Shown here piece by piece: positions 52,871 through 61,066 of a DNA stretch of 64,000 nucleotides. The notes beneath the pieces were generated by a model. The model saw nothing but the letters and a program-made list of their open reading frames with translations, did not search any database and was not told the DNA's origin. The number at the start of each line of letters is the position of its first letter. Position 1 is the stretch's first letter. Source of the stretch: Plantimonas leprariae (GTDB lineage: Bacteria > Pseudomonadota > Alphaproteobacteria > Rhizobiales > Rhizobiaceae); the NCBI RefSeq assembly GCF_008802405.1, contig NZ_VZDO01000009.1, forward strand, positions 124,001 to 188,000. Reading direction: 5' to 3'. Both the position numbers and the translations under genes were made by a program.

Positions 52871-53488
52871 ATGGACCACGATCCAGAGCATACCGTCCGA
52901 GCAACGCTCGAACCTCACCACTCCAAGATCCGGGGTGCCATCCTCGACGGCTTCGCCGAGGTACAAGCCGTCGACCAGTATCGACGGGAGAACGATCTTG
53001 GTCCTCGCCTCTACCCTCGCACTGTCACGAATGACATCTTCGACGCGGTCGCCCGCCGCGCCTCGTCAACGTTCGTCGGCGTCCCCGGCGTCCGCGTGCT
53101 GCACGAGACGCAGACCGTGAAGTTCTGCTTTGACGACAAGGTGCTCCTGCGCTTCAAGAAGGGCGACGAGTCCCATCTCGGTCGAAACATTCAGACGCAG
53201 GCGTCGCTGGCCTTCGTCGATCCCCAGCAAGACCTCCCGGGCATGCCATCCGAAGCGGTGAAGGTGGAGGTGCTGTATGAGACGAACGTGATCGGCAACG
53301 AGATCGAGAAGGTCCTCGTCGTCGCACGCGACGGGAACCGTCTCCTGTGGTTTTACGAGATCGGTGACGACGCCGACTCCGCTACGGGGACGGTGATCCC
53401 CTTGCCGTTGGCGCCCGCCCCGGACGACGACGACATGTCCATGGTGAAGCCGAAGGTCGGCCCGAAGAAGGCCGACAGGAAAGAATGA
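52871..53488 (+). CDS. Unknown 205-aa protein paired with XRE/ImmA protein
   Basis: The product starts MDHDPEHTVRATLEPHHSKI and has no signal or membrane segment. Visible segments are GFAEVQAVDQYRRENDLG, NDIFDAVARRASSTFVG, TVKFCFDDKVLLRFKKGDES, KVEVLYETNVIGNEIEKVLV and RLLWFYEIGDD, suggesting an alpha/beta fold. It ends in an acidic patch (PAPDDDDM) and a Lys-rich tail. I do not recognise the family. The next gene starts 1 bp after its stop, so the two products are made together. It could be the target or antitoxin/toxin partner of the ImmA protein. Confidence 0.72.
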   Translation: MDHDPEHTVRATLEPHHSKIRGAILDGFAEVQAVDQYRRENDLGPRLYPRTVTNDIFDAVARRASSTFVGVPGVRVLHETQTVKFCFDDKVLLRFKKGDESHLGRNIQTQASLAFVDPQQDLPGMPSEAVKVEVLYETNVIGNEIEKVLVVARDGNRLLWFYEIGDDADSATGTVIPLPLAPAPDDDDMSMVKPKVGPKKADRKE

Positions 53489-53489
53489 A

Positions 53490-54572
53490 ATGGCCACTTT
53501 CGGTGACCTGGTGCGCTTGGCGCGCCACCTGCGGGGACTGACTCAGCAGTCCGCCGCCGACCGTCTGGGCGTTGCCCAGGCGGTCTTCTCTCGGATCGAG
53601 AACGACCTCATCGACCCGGACGACGACATGCGTTCGGGCGTCGCGCGGGCGTTCGACCTCCCGCGCGAGTTCTTCTCGATCACCGACACCGTGTACGGCC
53701 CCCCTGTCAGCGTCCACACGATGTTCCGCGGCAAGAAGTCGGAACTCACCCGCCGTGACGTCGACATGATCACGGCCGAACTGAATGTCCGACTGTTCCA
53801 CCTGCGCACCTTTCTGGAGAGTGTGGAGTTCGAACCCGTCAGTCAGTTGCCCGTCCTCGACGTGGAGCAGTACGGCTCCGTGGAGCGGATCGCGTCGCTC
53901 GTTCGTGCGCACTGGAAGATGCCGGGCGGGCCCGTCAAGAACCTGACCCGGCTTGCCGAACGCGCCGGCGTGATCGTCGGCGAGTCCGACTTTCAGGGAG
54001 CCTCCGTCAGCGGCGTGACGTTCGCGGCGCCGGGCCGGCCGCCGATCATCCTCCTCAACCGGGACCATCCGGCGGATCGCCTTCGTTTTACGCTCGCCCA
54101 CGAACTCGGCCACTTGGTCATGCACCGCTTCCCGACGCCGGAGATGGAGGACGAGGCGAACAAGTTCGCTTCGGCGTTCCTGCTGCCCCCGGACGAGATG
54201 CGGGAGGTCTTCCGCGGGCGGAAGGTGACCCTTGAACTCCTCGCCGCCCTCAAGCCGGAGTGGCGCGTCTCGATGCAATCTCTCCTGCTGGCTGCGAAGG
54301 CGGCCGGGGCCGTCTCGTCCAACCAGGAGCGGTATCTCTGGACCCAGATCAGCACGAGAGGATGGCGCGTCCGCGAGCCGGCGAGCCTCGACTTCGCGGC
54401 CGACCGCCCGACGGTGCTCCCCTCCATCCTGCGGTCGCACATTACGGACCTTGGTTTCCGTCCGGCGGAGCTCGTCGACATGAGCCGCGTCGGCGACGAG
54501 GTCTTCGGACGCTTCTACGGTCCGCTTGACGACGACCGTCCGGCACGTCCGCGTCTGCGGATCGTGAACTGA
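53490..54572 (+). CDS. XRE HTH regulator fused to ImmA/IrrE metallopeptidase
   Basis: The 360-aa protein has an N-terminal helix-turn-helix (LVRLARHLRGLTQQSAADRL and GVAQAVFSRIENDL, residues 7-40). A linker follows, then a zinc-peptidase domain with RFTLAHELGHLVMHRF (His204, Glu205, His208), a following DEANKFASAFLLPPDEM with the third ligand, and a C-terminal helical part. ImmA/IrrE proteins cleave repressors or regulators to switch on genes of mobile elements or stress genes. Here DNA binding and cleavage are in one chain, as in COG2856 proteins. It ends 271 bp before the resolvase gene. Confidence 0.88.
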   Translation: MATFGDLVRLARHLRGLTQQSAADRLGVAQAVFSRIENDLIDPDDDMRSGVARAFDLPREFFSITDTVYGPPVSVHTMFRGKKSELTRRDVDMITAELNVRLFHLRTFLESVEFEPVSQLPVLDVEQYGSVERIASLVRAHWKMPGGPVKNLTRLAERAGVIVGESDFQGASVSGVTFAAPGRPPIILLNRDHPADRLRFTLAHELGHLVMHRFPTPEMEDEANKFASAFLLPPDEMREVFRGRKVTLELLAALKPEWRVSMQSLLLAAKAAGAVSSNQERYLWTQISTRGWRVREPASLDFAADRPTVLPSILRSHITDLGFRPAELVDMSRVGDEVFGRFYGPLDDDRPARPRLRIVN

Positions 54573-54632
54573 TCCTACCCGCCCGACCGCGACGTTGACA
54601 CACAGGCTCCGGGGCACCTTCGGCGCCTGTTT

Positions 54633-54686
54633 AGGGGCGCGGCGCCCCTCCGCCTGCTCCGCTGCGCTGCGGCCCCGTGCCGGGGC
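54633..54686. terminator. Two GC-rich hairpins downstream of the ImmA gene
   Basis: AGGGGCGC/GCGCCCCT with a 1-nt centre (54633-54649) and GCCCCG/CGGGGC with loop TGC (54672-54686) lie 60-115 bp after the ImmA stop. They may end that transcript. The stretch 54690-54843 holds no gene and could contain the res site of the adjacent resolvase. Confidence 0.45.
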
Positions 54687-54843
54687 TGGACAACGGCCCA
54701 CCCGGCCTGCCGTCGCGCCTTTCGGAAACCCCTTGCGGTATGCGCCGCCAGCGAAAGAGGATTGTGAAAGGCCGAACGCTCGACGCGACCGCACCCTGCC
54801 GATCGCATGCGGAAACGGCCGTTTGCGAAAGGCTTCCCGTACC

Positions 54844-55407
54844 ATGCTCCTCGGCTACGCCCGCGTGTCCACCGCCGACGACCAGTCCACCGCCTCCCAG
54901 GCCCGCGCGCTGCGCGAGGCAGGGTGCCAGCGCATCTTCGAGGAGGTCGCGTCCGGCGGGCGCTGGGACCGGCCGGAACTCCAGCGGCTGCTCGACCACC
55001 TGCGGCCAGGCGATACCCTCGTCGTGTGGAAACTGGACCGCTTGTCGCGATCGTTGCGCGATGCCCTCATCGTCATGGAGAAGGTCGAGGCGGCCGGGGC
55101 GGGCTTCCGATCCCTGACAGAAGCCATTGATACGGCCACGGCGGCCGGCCGGATGATGATGCACATGCTGGGTGCCTTCGCCGAGTTCGAGCGTGGCATG
55201 ATCAAGGAGCGGACCGCCGCCGGTCTCCGTCAAGCCCGGGCCGAGGGGCGCGTCGGCGGCCGACGCTCGAAACTCTCCGCCGCCCAGCGACACGAGGTGG
55301 CAGAGAGCGTCCTCACGGGACGCAAGACGGCCGCGGACATGGCAAGGCTCTACGGCGTGAGCCAGCCCACGATCAGTCGGATCGTGGCCGATGCACGATC
55401 ACCCTGA
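54844..55407 (+). CDS. Small serine recombinase (resolvase/invertase)
   Basis: The 187-aa protein matches Tn3-type resolvases: LLGYARVSTADDQSTASQAR (catalytic Ser in Y-A-R-V-S), IFEEVASGGRWDRPELQRLL, LVVWKLDRLSRSLRDAL and FAEFERGMIKERTAAGL. A C-terminal helix-turn-helix follows (TAADMARLYGVSQPTISRIV). It resolves cointegrates or inverts DNA at a nearby site. No transposase gene is seen, so it may be a leftover of a transposon that brought in the metal genes. The ATG at 54844 is the standard start. Confidence 0.9.
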   Translation: MLLGYARVSTADDQSTASQARALREAGCQRIFEEVASGGRWDRPELQRLLDHLRPGDTLVVWKLDRLSRSLRDALIVMEKVEAAGAGFRSLTEAIDTATAAGRMMMHMLGAFAEFERGMIKERTAAGLRQARAEGRVGGRRSKLSAAQRHEVAESVLTGRKTAADMARLYGVSQPTISRIVADARSP

Positions 55408-55481
55408 ACGTCTGCCTTCACCGCGCCCGAAGTGCCGTCGAGGGGATGGAGAGGCGCCCGAACGTTGTAGGCCGTCCGAAC

Positions 55482-56135
55482 TCAGCTATCCGCCGTCGAC
55501 CTTTCGATCTCGGCGACGATCGCTTCGTAGAGAGGTTGTGGTCCGAACGCGGACGGCTCCTTCCCGTTGACGAAGAAGGTCGGCGTTCTCTGGATGCCGA
55601 CGGCTTCGAGGTCCGCGACATCGCGTTCGAGGACGGCCGTCACTTCCGGCAGCGTGGCATCTCGTCGGGCAAGGTCGAGGTCGATGCCTGTTGTGCCAGC
55701 GATCTCCCATGCCTTCGCGATGTCGGGCGCGCCGTGGATCGCCCATTCCGGTTGCCGCTCGAACAGGCGGTCGAGAACCGCCTCGAACCTGTCCTGCCGC
55801 CGTGCAGCCTCCAGGATGCGCACCGCCTCGTCCGAGCCTTCGTGGAGCGGCGTGTAGCGCAGCACCAACCGGAGGTCGTCGGGGTGCCGGGACATGATCT
55901 GCCCGAGGATGGGATGGAAGGCGCGGCAGGCCTCGCAGGAGGGATCGAAGAACTCGACCAGCGTGACCGGCGCCGCGGCCGGCCCGATGACGGGCGAGTG
56001 GGGACGCACGAGGCGGTCACCTTCCGCCGAGAGCGGGGCGGCTTCCGGGCGTCTGCTTCGATACCAAACCGCTCCACCGCCGAAGGCGAGGAAGGCGGCG
56101 GCGGCGGTGGACGCGACGAAGGCCCGGCGGTTCAT
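55482..56135 (-). CDS. DsbA-family thioredoxin-fold protein
   Basis: The 217-aa product has an N-terminal RR-containing hydrophobic segment (MNRRAFVASTAAAAFLAFGG), so it is exported or anchored. The DsbA-like domain contains EFFDPSCEACRAFHPILG (C67-x-x-C70) and, near the end, GIQRTPTFFVNGKEP with the cis-Pro. It forms or isomerises disulfides in periplasmic proteins. It is the last gene of the metal operon and overlaps dsbB by 4 bp, which makes it the natural partner of that DsbB. Confidence 0.9.
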   Translation of the reverse strand: MNRRAFVASTAAAAFLAFGGGAVWYRSRRPEAAPLSAEGDRLVRPHSPVIGPAAAPVTLVEFFDPSCEACRAFHPILGQIMSRHPDDLRLVLRYTPLHEGSDEAVRILEAARRQDRFEAVLDRLFERQPEWAIHGAPDIAKAWEIAGTTGIDLDLARRDATLPEVTAVLERDVADLEAVGIQRTPTFFVNGKEPSAFGPQPLYEAIVAEIERSTADS

Positions 56136-56602
56136 GCGCGCTTCCTGTCGAAGGGGATGGTAAGGAGAAGCGAGATCGCGGCGAAGGCCGCGAGGGACAG
56201 GAACGGCAGCGGAAGGATGCCGAGGATCGTCATGTCGGCGCTCGCGCAGGACGGACCCGCCCCGCAAGGTTCGATGGTCTCGGGCACGATCCCGGCATAG
56301 AGAAGGCCGTGGAATGCGGCGACCGCGAACCCGGCGACCGCGAGCGGCAGCGCGTAGGGCTGCACGCCCCAGTCGCCCCGGAAGGCGGCGATGCCGAGCA
56401 GGACGGCCAACGGGAACATCGCGACGCGCTGGTACCAGCACAGGACGCATGGCACCTGTCCCATCACCTCGCCGACGAAGAGCGCGCCGAGCGTCGCAAC
56501 GAGTGCGACGACCCATGCTCCGTGCAAAGGTGCTAAGCGGCGGGCTGGTGTGCCGCGCATGCCGACGGGCAGTTTCGCCCCGTCAACCGTTTGTGCCGAC
56601 AT
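56132..56602 (-). CDS. dsbB: Disulfide bond formation protein B (DsbB)
   Basis: The 156-aa inner-membrane protein has four helices, the first redox pair in VPCVLCWYQRVAMFPLAVLL (C-V-L-C) and a second pair in EPCGAGPSCASADMT. It reoxidises the DsbA-like partner and hands electrons to quinone. The ATG at 56602 lies within the end of the SCO gene (20-bp overlap), and the stop overlaps the DsbA-like gene. Presence in a metal operon suggests a duty to protect or refold thiol proteins under metal stress. Confidence 0.9.
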   Translation of the reverse strand: MSAQTVDGAKLPVGMRGTPARRLAPLHGAWVVALVATLGALFVGEVMGQVPCVLCWYQRVAMFPLAVLLGIAAFRGDWGVQPYALPLAVAGFAVAAFHGLLYAGIVPETIEPCGAGPSCASADMTILGILPLPFLSLAAFAAISLLLTIPFDRKRA

Positions 56603-57287
56603 CGGCCGTCTCCACTTCGTTATGGCTACCCGCTTCGGCCGTGCGTCCACCTCGGTCCAAGGTGGCTGCGTCCCCGCCTGAACGTGCGAGGAGGCGCTCC
56701 ACCTTCTCCCGCCGCACCTCCATGTCCTCGTGCATGTCCAGCGTGCCGACGAAGCCGCCGTCGTGGTCGTAGAGGTAGACGCCGGCGGAGTGATCGATCG
56801 TGTAGTCGCCGCTCTCCGTCGGCACCTTCTTGCGGTAGGCCCTGAACGTGGAGAAGGCGCGTTCGACCTCCGCCACCGGCCCCGTCAGACCGACGATCAT
56901 CGGGTCGAACGATTGGAGGTAGGCGTTCAGGACCTCCGGCGTGTCCCGCTCTGGGTCCCCGCTGATGAGCACGACCTGGAGACCGTCGGAGCGAGGGCCG
57001 AGGTCCGCAAGGAGGACCGACAGTTCGCCCAGCGTCGTCGGGCAGATATCGGGGCAGTGCGTGAAGCCGAAGAAAACGGCGACGGGCTTGCCGCGGAAGT
57101 CGGACCACGTCCGCGGCTTGCCGTCTTCGTCGACCAAGGCGAACTCGCCGCCGATCGGGACAGCCGCCGAGGTTCCGGCGGCGGGTGCCGACACGCCGCC
57201 CGGAAGCGTCCATGCCACGCCGACGAGGGCGCCCGCAGCCACTACGACCGCGCCCCAAAGCGCGATCCGAACGGTGCGCAGGTTCAC
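56583..57287 (-). CDS. SCO1/SenC-family copper protein
   Basis: The 234-aa protein has an N-terminal membrane anchor (IALWGAVVVAAGALVGVAWTL) and a thioredoxin-like periplasmic domain. FFGFTHCPDICPTTLGELS carries C78-x3-C82, and DYTIDHSAGVYLYDHDG has the third copper ligand His. SCO proteins bind copper and help build the CuA site of cytochrome oxidase, or act in copper/redox homeostasis. It overlaps the PCu(A)C gene by 4 bp, a frequent pairing. Confidence 0.92.
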   Translation of the reverse strand: MNLRTVRIALWGAVVVAAGALVGVAWTLPGGVSAPAAGTSAAVPIGGEFALVDEDGKPRTWSDFRGKPVAVFFGFTHCPDICPTTLGELSVLLADLGPRSDGLQVVLISGDPERDTPEVLNAYLQSFDPMIVGLTGPVAEVERAFSTFRAYRKKVPTESGDYTIDHSAGVYLYDHDGGFVGTLDMHEDMEVRREKVERLLARSGGDAATLDRGGRTAEAGSHNEVETADVGTNG

Positions 57288-57772
57288 GGCTGGTGTCCTT
57301 CGTGAGAGGGGGCAGCCGCAGCGGCGCCGAAGCCCTCGACCGAGAAGCGGACCGGCACGGTTCCGGCACGCTCGAACACGAGGGTACCGTCGAACGCCTG
57401 GCCCTTCACGATCGGCTCCTTGAGGTCGAGCAGCATGAAGTGGGTGCCGCCCGAGGCGAGCGTGACGGTCGCACCCGGCTCCAGCACGACCCCGTCCTCG
57501 ACGCGGCGCATGCGCGCGACGCCGTCCTCGACCGTGGAGGCATGGACCTCGAAGCGGCCGGCGACGGTCGCCGAGCCGCCGACCAGACGGTCAGGCTCCG
57601 TCCCGTCGTTGCGGATCGAGACGTAGCCGACGCCGACCTTCGCGCCCGGCGGCGTCGGCCGAGACGAGGGGTGGTCGATCGTCAGGTCCCCGGCCTTGAA
57701 CTCGTGCGCCGCGGCGGGCCTGAGGAGGGCGAGACAGGCGACGGCGGCCGCCGCCAGCGTCGAAGCCTTCAC
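57284..57772 (-). CDS. Periplasmic copper chaperone PCu(A)C
   Basis: The 162-aa product has a signal peptide (MKASTLAAAAVACLALLRPAAA) and a cupredoxin-like domain. Copper ligands follow the H...M...H-x-M pattern: RFEVHASTVEDGVARMRRV and GGTHFMLLDLKEP. An additional His-containing C-terminal tail ends SHEGHQP. It carries Cu(I) in the periplasm, probably to the SCO protein encoded next. Overlaps of 4 bp on both sides show coupling. Confidence 0.92.
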   Translation of the reverse strand: MKASTLAAAAVACLALLRPAAAHEFKAGDLTIDHPSSRPTPPGAKVGVGYVSIRNDGTEPDRLVGGSATVAGRFEVHASTVEDGVARMRRVEDGVVLEPGATVTLASGGTHFMLLDLKEPIVKGQAFDGTLVFERAGTVPVRFSVEGFGAAAAAPSHEGHQP

Positions 57773-58221
57773 TTCGGGTACCTCGCGAAGACCGTGGACG
57801 TGCCGTCGCGGGCGACGAGGAGCACCTCGTAGGGCTCGTCGCTAGTCCCCATGCCGGGGCTGCCCGCGGGCATGTCGGGAACGGCGAGGCCGACCGCGTC
57901 CGGGCGCTCGGCGAGGAGGCGCTTCACCTCGGCCGCCGGGACGTGGCCCTCGACGACGTAGCCGCCGACGAAACCCGTGTGGCACAAGGTCTGCCCGGGC
58001 TTCAGTCCGGCACCCGTCTTCTTGGCATATAGGTCGGCCATGGCGAGGTTCTCGTTCGTGACCTCGAACCCCGCCTCCTCCAGGTGCTTGATCCAGCCGA
58101 TGCAGCAGCCGCACCCCGACGTCGAGAACACGTCGACGGTCTCCGCCGCGAGCGCGGGTACGGAAAGGAGCGCGAAGGCTCCGGCGATGATCGTCGTCCG
58201 TCTGCGTCCCATGAGGGTCAT
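57769..58221 (-). CDS. DUF411 metal-binding periplasmic protein
   Basis: The 150-aa protein has a signal peptide (RRRTTIIAGAFALLSVPALAA) and the DUF411 core: DVFSTSGCGCCIGWIKHLEE with a C-x-C-C cluster, LKPGQTLCHTGFVGGYVVEG, HVPAAEVKRLL and AVPDMPAGSPGMG. DUF411 proteins commonly sit in copper or heavy-metal resistance operons and are thought to bind metal. The exact role is unknown. It lies 12 bp from the ICMT-like gene and overlaps PCu(A)C. Confidence 0.88.
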   Translation of the reverse strand: MTLMGRRRTTIIAGAFALLSVPALAAETVDVFSTSGCGCCIGWIKHLEEAGFEVTNENLAMADLYAKKTGAGLKPGQTLCHTGFVGGYVVEGHVPAAEVKRLLAERPDAVGLAVPDMPAGSPGMGTSDEPYEVLLVARDGTSTVFARYPK

Positions 58222-58233
58222 CCCTGTTCCATG

Positions 58234-58830
58234 TCAGATCCAGCGCCGCACGGCGCTTCGGTATGCGGTATAGGCCGGGCCGAAGGAGCGTTCGAGGAAG
58301 CGCTCCTCGTCCCGCACCTGAACCTCGCAGGCGATCCAGAAGGCGAGCGCGCAACCGATCACCGCCGGGGACGGCACGGCGACCGCAAGGCCGGATGCCA
58401 TCGCGAGCATCCCGAGGAACACGGGGTTGCGGCTGAGGCCAAATAAACCCGTCGTGACCAAGGCATCGGGCGCCTCGTCGGGGATGCCGACCCGCCAGCG
58501 TCGGCCCATCTCGCTCCGGGCCACGACCGTCAGGACCTGCCCTGCGACGGCCAGCGCCAGCCCGGCCAGACGGACGGCGGAGGCCTCTCCCGCGAGCGGT
58601 GCGAACGAGGCCGACGCGCTTCCCGCGGCATGGAGTCCGAGGGACACGAAGCCGCCGACGACGGCAGCGGCGAACAGGATGCGGGCCAGCGTCTGTCGGA
58701 TGCCGAAACCGTAGGCCCGCCTGCCGATCTCCCGGGACGTTCGGCGGGTGGCGAGCGCGAGCCACGCCACGGTGATCGCCAACACGATCGCCGGCCCGAC
58801 GCGGAGGATGTCGTCGACGGCATCGCTCAC
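58234..58830 (-). CDS. Isoprenylcysteine carboxyl methyltransferase-like membrane protein
   Basis: The 198-aa product has about five helices and the C-terminal ICMT/PEMT-type motif TTGLFGLSRNPVFLGMLAMA. RDEERFLERSFGPAYTAYRSAVRRW follows, with the E-E-R-F and Y-x2-Y segments that bind SAM. Proteins of this type are often encoded beside heavy-metal P-ATPases in bacteria, but their substrate is not known. It overlaps the P-ATPase stop by 4 bp. Confidence 0.85.
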   Translation of the reverse strand: MSDAVDDILRVGPAIVLAITVAWLALATRRTSREIGRRAYGFGIRQTLARILFAAAVVGGFVSLGLHAAGSASASFAPLAGEASAVRLAGLALAVAGQVLTVVARSEMGRRWRVGIPDEAPDALVTTGLFGLSRNPVFLGMLAMASGLAVAVPSPAVIGCALAFWIACEVQVRDEERFLERSFGPAYTAYRSAVRRWI

Positions 58831-60998
58831 CGAGGCCTCCAGCCGAGGAGCCGCATGGCGTTGGCGGTCACGAGCACGGTCGCGCCCGTGTCGGCGAGGA
58901 TCGCCGGCCAGAGGCCCGTGATGCCGAGGACGGTGGTCACGAGGAACACCGCCTTCAGCCCGAGGGCGATCGCGATGTTCGCCCGGATGTTGCCCATGGT
59001 CGCCTTCGACAGCGCGATCATGTCCGGAACGTCGCGGACGCGCCCGTGCAGCACCGCCGCGTCCGCCGTCTCAAGTGCCACGTCCGTGCCGCCGCCCATG
59101 GCGATGCCGATGTCGGCCGCCGCCAGCGCCGGGGCGTCGTTGATGCCGTCCCCGACCTTGGCGACCTTGAACCCCTCCGACTGAAGCTCGCGCACGATGC
59201 GCTGCTTGTCCTGCGGCAGGAGTTCGGCGCGTGCCTCGATGCCGAGGCTGGCCGCGACGGCCTCGGCTGTCGTGCGGTTGTCGCCCGTCAGCATGACCGC
59301 GCGGATGCCGTCCGCCTTCATGGCGGCGAGGGCATCGCGCGCGTCCGGCCGTGCCTCGTCGCGCATGGCGATGTAGCCCGCGACGCCGACGCGGGAGAGC
59401 ACGACCGACACGGTCTTGCCCTCGGCGTTCAGCGCGGCGATCGCGGCCGCGTGCTCGTCGCCGAGTGGCACGCGGCGCCCGGCGGCCTGTGGGGAGCCGA
59501 GGAACACGGGTTCGCCGCCGACCTTGCCCTCGACACCCTCACCGGGGACGGCGTTCGCGTCGAACGCGGGAGGCACCGGAGCCTTGTCTGTCTTGACGCG
59601 GTCGAGGATGGCGAGTGCCAGCGGGTGGCTCGACCCCTTCTCCAGCGCGGCCGCGAGCGACAGGACGTCCCGTGCCGAGCGCCCGACCGCGACCACGTCG
59701 GTGACGACGGGCTTGCCTGCCGTCAGCGTTCCCGTCTTGTCGAAGGCGACGGCGGTGATCTTGCCGAGCGTCTCCAGCACCACGCCGCCCTTCATCAGGA
59801 GGCCGCGGCGCGCTCCCGCGGAGAGGCCTGCGGCGATGGCCGCGGGCGTCGAGATGACGAGCGCGCAGGGGCAGCCGATCAGGAGGATGGCGAGGCCCTT
59901 GTAGATCCACTCGTTCCAGTCCGCCCCGACGATGAGCGGCGGCACGACGGCGACGAGGAAGCCGACCACGAGGACGGCCGGCGTGTAGACCTTCGAGAAG
60001 CGGTCGATGAAGCGCTCGGTCGGCGACTTCGATTCCTGCGCCTCCTCCACGAGGCGGACGACGCGGGCGATCGTGTTGTCGGCGGCCGCCGCCGTGACCC
60101 TCACGCGCAGGACCGAACCCGCGTTGACCGTCCCGGCGAAGACGGGATCGCCGACGGCCTTGCGCTTCGGGACGCTCTCGCCTGTGACCGGCGCCTCGTC
60201 GACCTCGCCCGCTCCCTCAACGACCGAGCCGTCGGCCGGGATGCGGTCGCCGGGGCGCACGAGGATGGTGGCGCCGACCGCGAGGCTCTCCGCGGGCGCC
60301 TCGGTCGTCTGGCCGTCCTTCTCGACGAGCGCCGTCTTCGGCACAAGGGAGAACAGGCCCTGGATGCTCGCCCGGGCACGGCTGGCAGCCAGCCCCTCCA
60401 GCATCTCCCCGACGAGGAACAGGAGGACGACGGTCGCCGCCTCCTCCTCAGCCCCGATGAAGACGGCGCCGATGGCGGCGATCGACATCAGCGTCTCGAT
60501 CGAGAAGGGCGTGCCGAACCGAGCTGCGGTGATCGCTCGCCAAGCGACGGGGACGAGGCCGACGGCCAGCGCGGCGAGGAACGCCGGACGCTCCAGCGAG
60601 GGCGCGAGGTGGCCAAGGACGTAGGCCACGAGCAGCGCCCCGCCGCAGGCTGCCGTCAGCCGGGCCTTCTTCGTGCGCCACCAAGGCAAGCCCGCCTCGG
60701 CGGGGTCGTCATGCGCATGGCCCGCATGGTCGTGGTCACCATGGTCGTGCTGCCCGTCCGATGCCGGGTTCGCTTCGTCCGCGTTCTCGGCTCCGTAGCC
60801 GAGGTTCCGGACCTGCCGCGTCACCGCGGCGACATCGAAGCCGGCCGCATGCCGGACCTTCACCGCGCCCGTGGACACGGACACGGCAACGTCCTCAACA
60901 CCCGGCAGTCGCCGGATCGCGGTGTCGACCTTGTTGCCGCAGGCCGCGCAGTCCATGCCCGTCACCCTGAAGCGGCTCTCGTTCGCCACCGTGCTCAT
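58827..60998 (-). CDS. Heavy-metal translocating P-type ATPase (Zn/Cd/Pb type)
   Basis: The 723-aa pump has an N-terminal HMA domain (GMDCAACGNKVD, C17/C20) and a His-rich linker (GDHDHAGHAHDDP). Eight helices include the transport motif IGCPCALVISTPAA, then the phosphorylation site AFDKTGTLTAGKP and the hinge VKVGDGINDAPALAAADIG. The last helices contain LGLKAVFLVTTVLG and LADTGATVLVTANAMRLL. The Lys and D-x-G there mark the P1B-2 class that exports Zn(II), Cd(II) or Pb(II), although the rest of the operon looks copper-related. First gene of the MerR-controlled operon. Confidence 0.93.
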   Translation of the reverse strand: MSTVANESRFRVTGMDCAACGNKVDTAIRRLPGVEDVAVSVSTGAVKVRHAAGFDVAAVTRQVRNLGYGAENADEANPASDGQHDHGDHDHAGHAHDDPAEAGLPWWRTKKARLTAACGGALLVAYVLGHLAPSLERPAFLAALAVGLVPVAWRAITAARFGTPFSIETLMSIAAIGAVFIGAEEEAATVVLLFLVGEMLEGLAASRARASIQGLFSLVPKTALVEKDGQTTEAPAESLAVGATILVRPGDRIPADGSVVEGAGEVDEAPVTGESVPKRKAVGDPVFAGTVNAGSVLRVRVTAAAADNTIARVVRLVEEAQESKSPTERFIDRFSKVYTPAVLVVGFLVAVVPPLIVGADWNEWIYKGLAILLIGCPCALVISTPAAIAAGLSAGARRGLLMKGGVVLETLGKITAVAFDKTGTLTAGKPVVTDVVAVGRSARDVLSLAAALEKGSSHPLALAILDRVKTDKAPVPPAFDANAVPGEGVEGKVGGEPVFLGSPQAAGRRVPLGDEHAAAIAALNAEGKTVSVVLSRVGVAGYIAMRDEARPDARDALAAMKADGIRAVMLTGDNRTTAEAVAASLGIEARAELLPQDKQRIVRELQSEGFKVAKVGDGINDAPALAAADIGIAMGGGTDVALETADAAVLHGRVRDVPDMIALSKATMGNIRANIAIALGLKAVFLVTTVLGITGLWPAILADTGATVLVTANAMRLLGWRPR

Positions 60999-61027
60999 GG
61001 CGCTCTCCTTGCGTCGTTCTCGGGAGA

Positions 61028-61058
61028 GGCCTACTTCCTCTAGCGGCTAGAGGAGCAA
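61028..61058 (-). promoter_or_regulatory. MerR-type promoter/operator of the metal operon
   Basis: On the minus strand TTGCTC (-35) and TAGGCC (-10) are separated by 19 bp, the stretched spacing typical of MerR-regulated promoters. The perfect dyad CCTCTAGCGGCTAGAGG (61037-61053) lies in the spacer. The -10 is about 30 bp before the ATPase start codon. The plus-strand merR gene starts 14 bp past the operator and is probably autoregulated through it. Confidence 0.88.
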
Positions 61059-61066
61059 GAGGAAAA

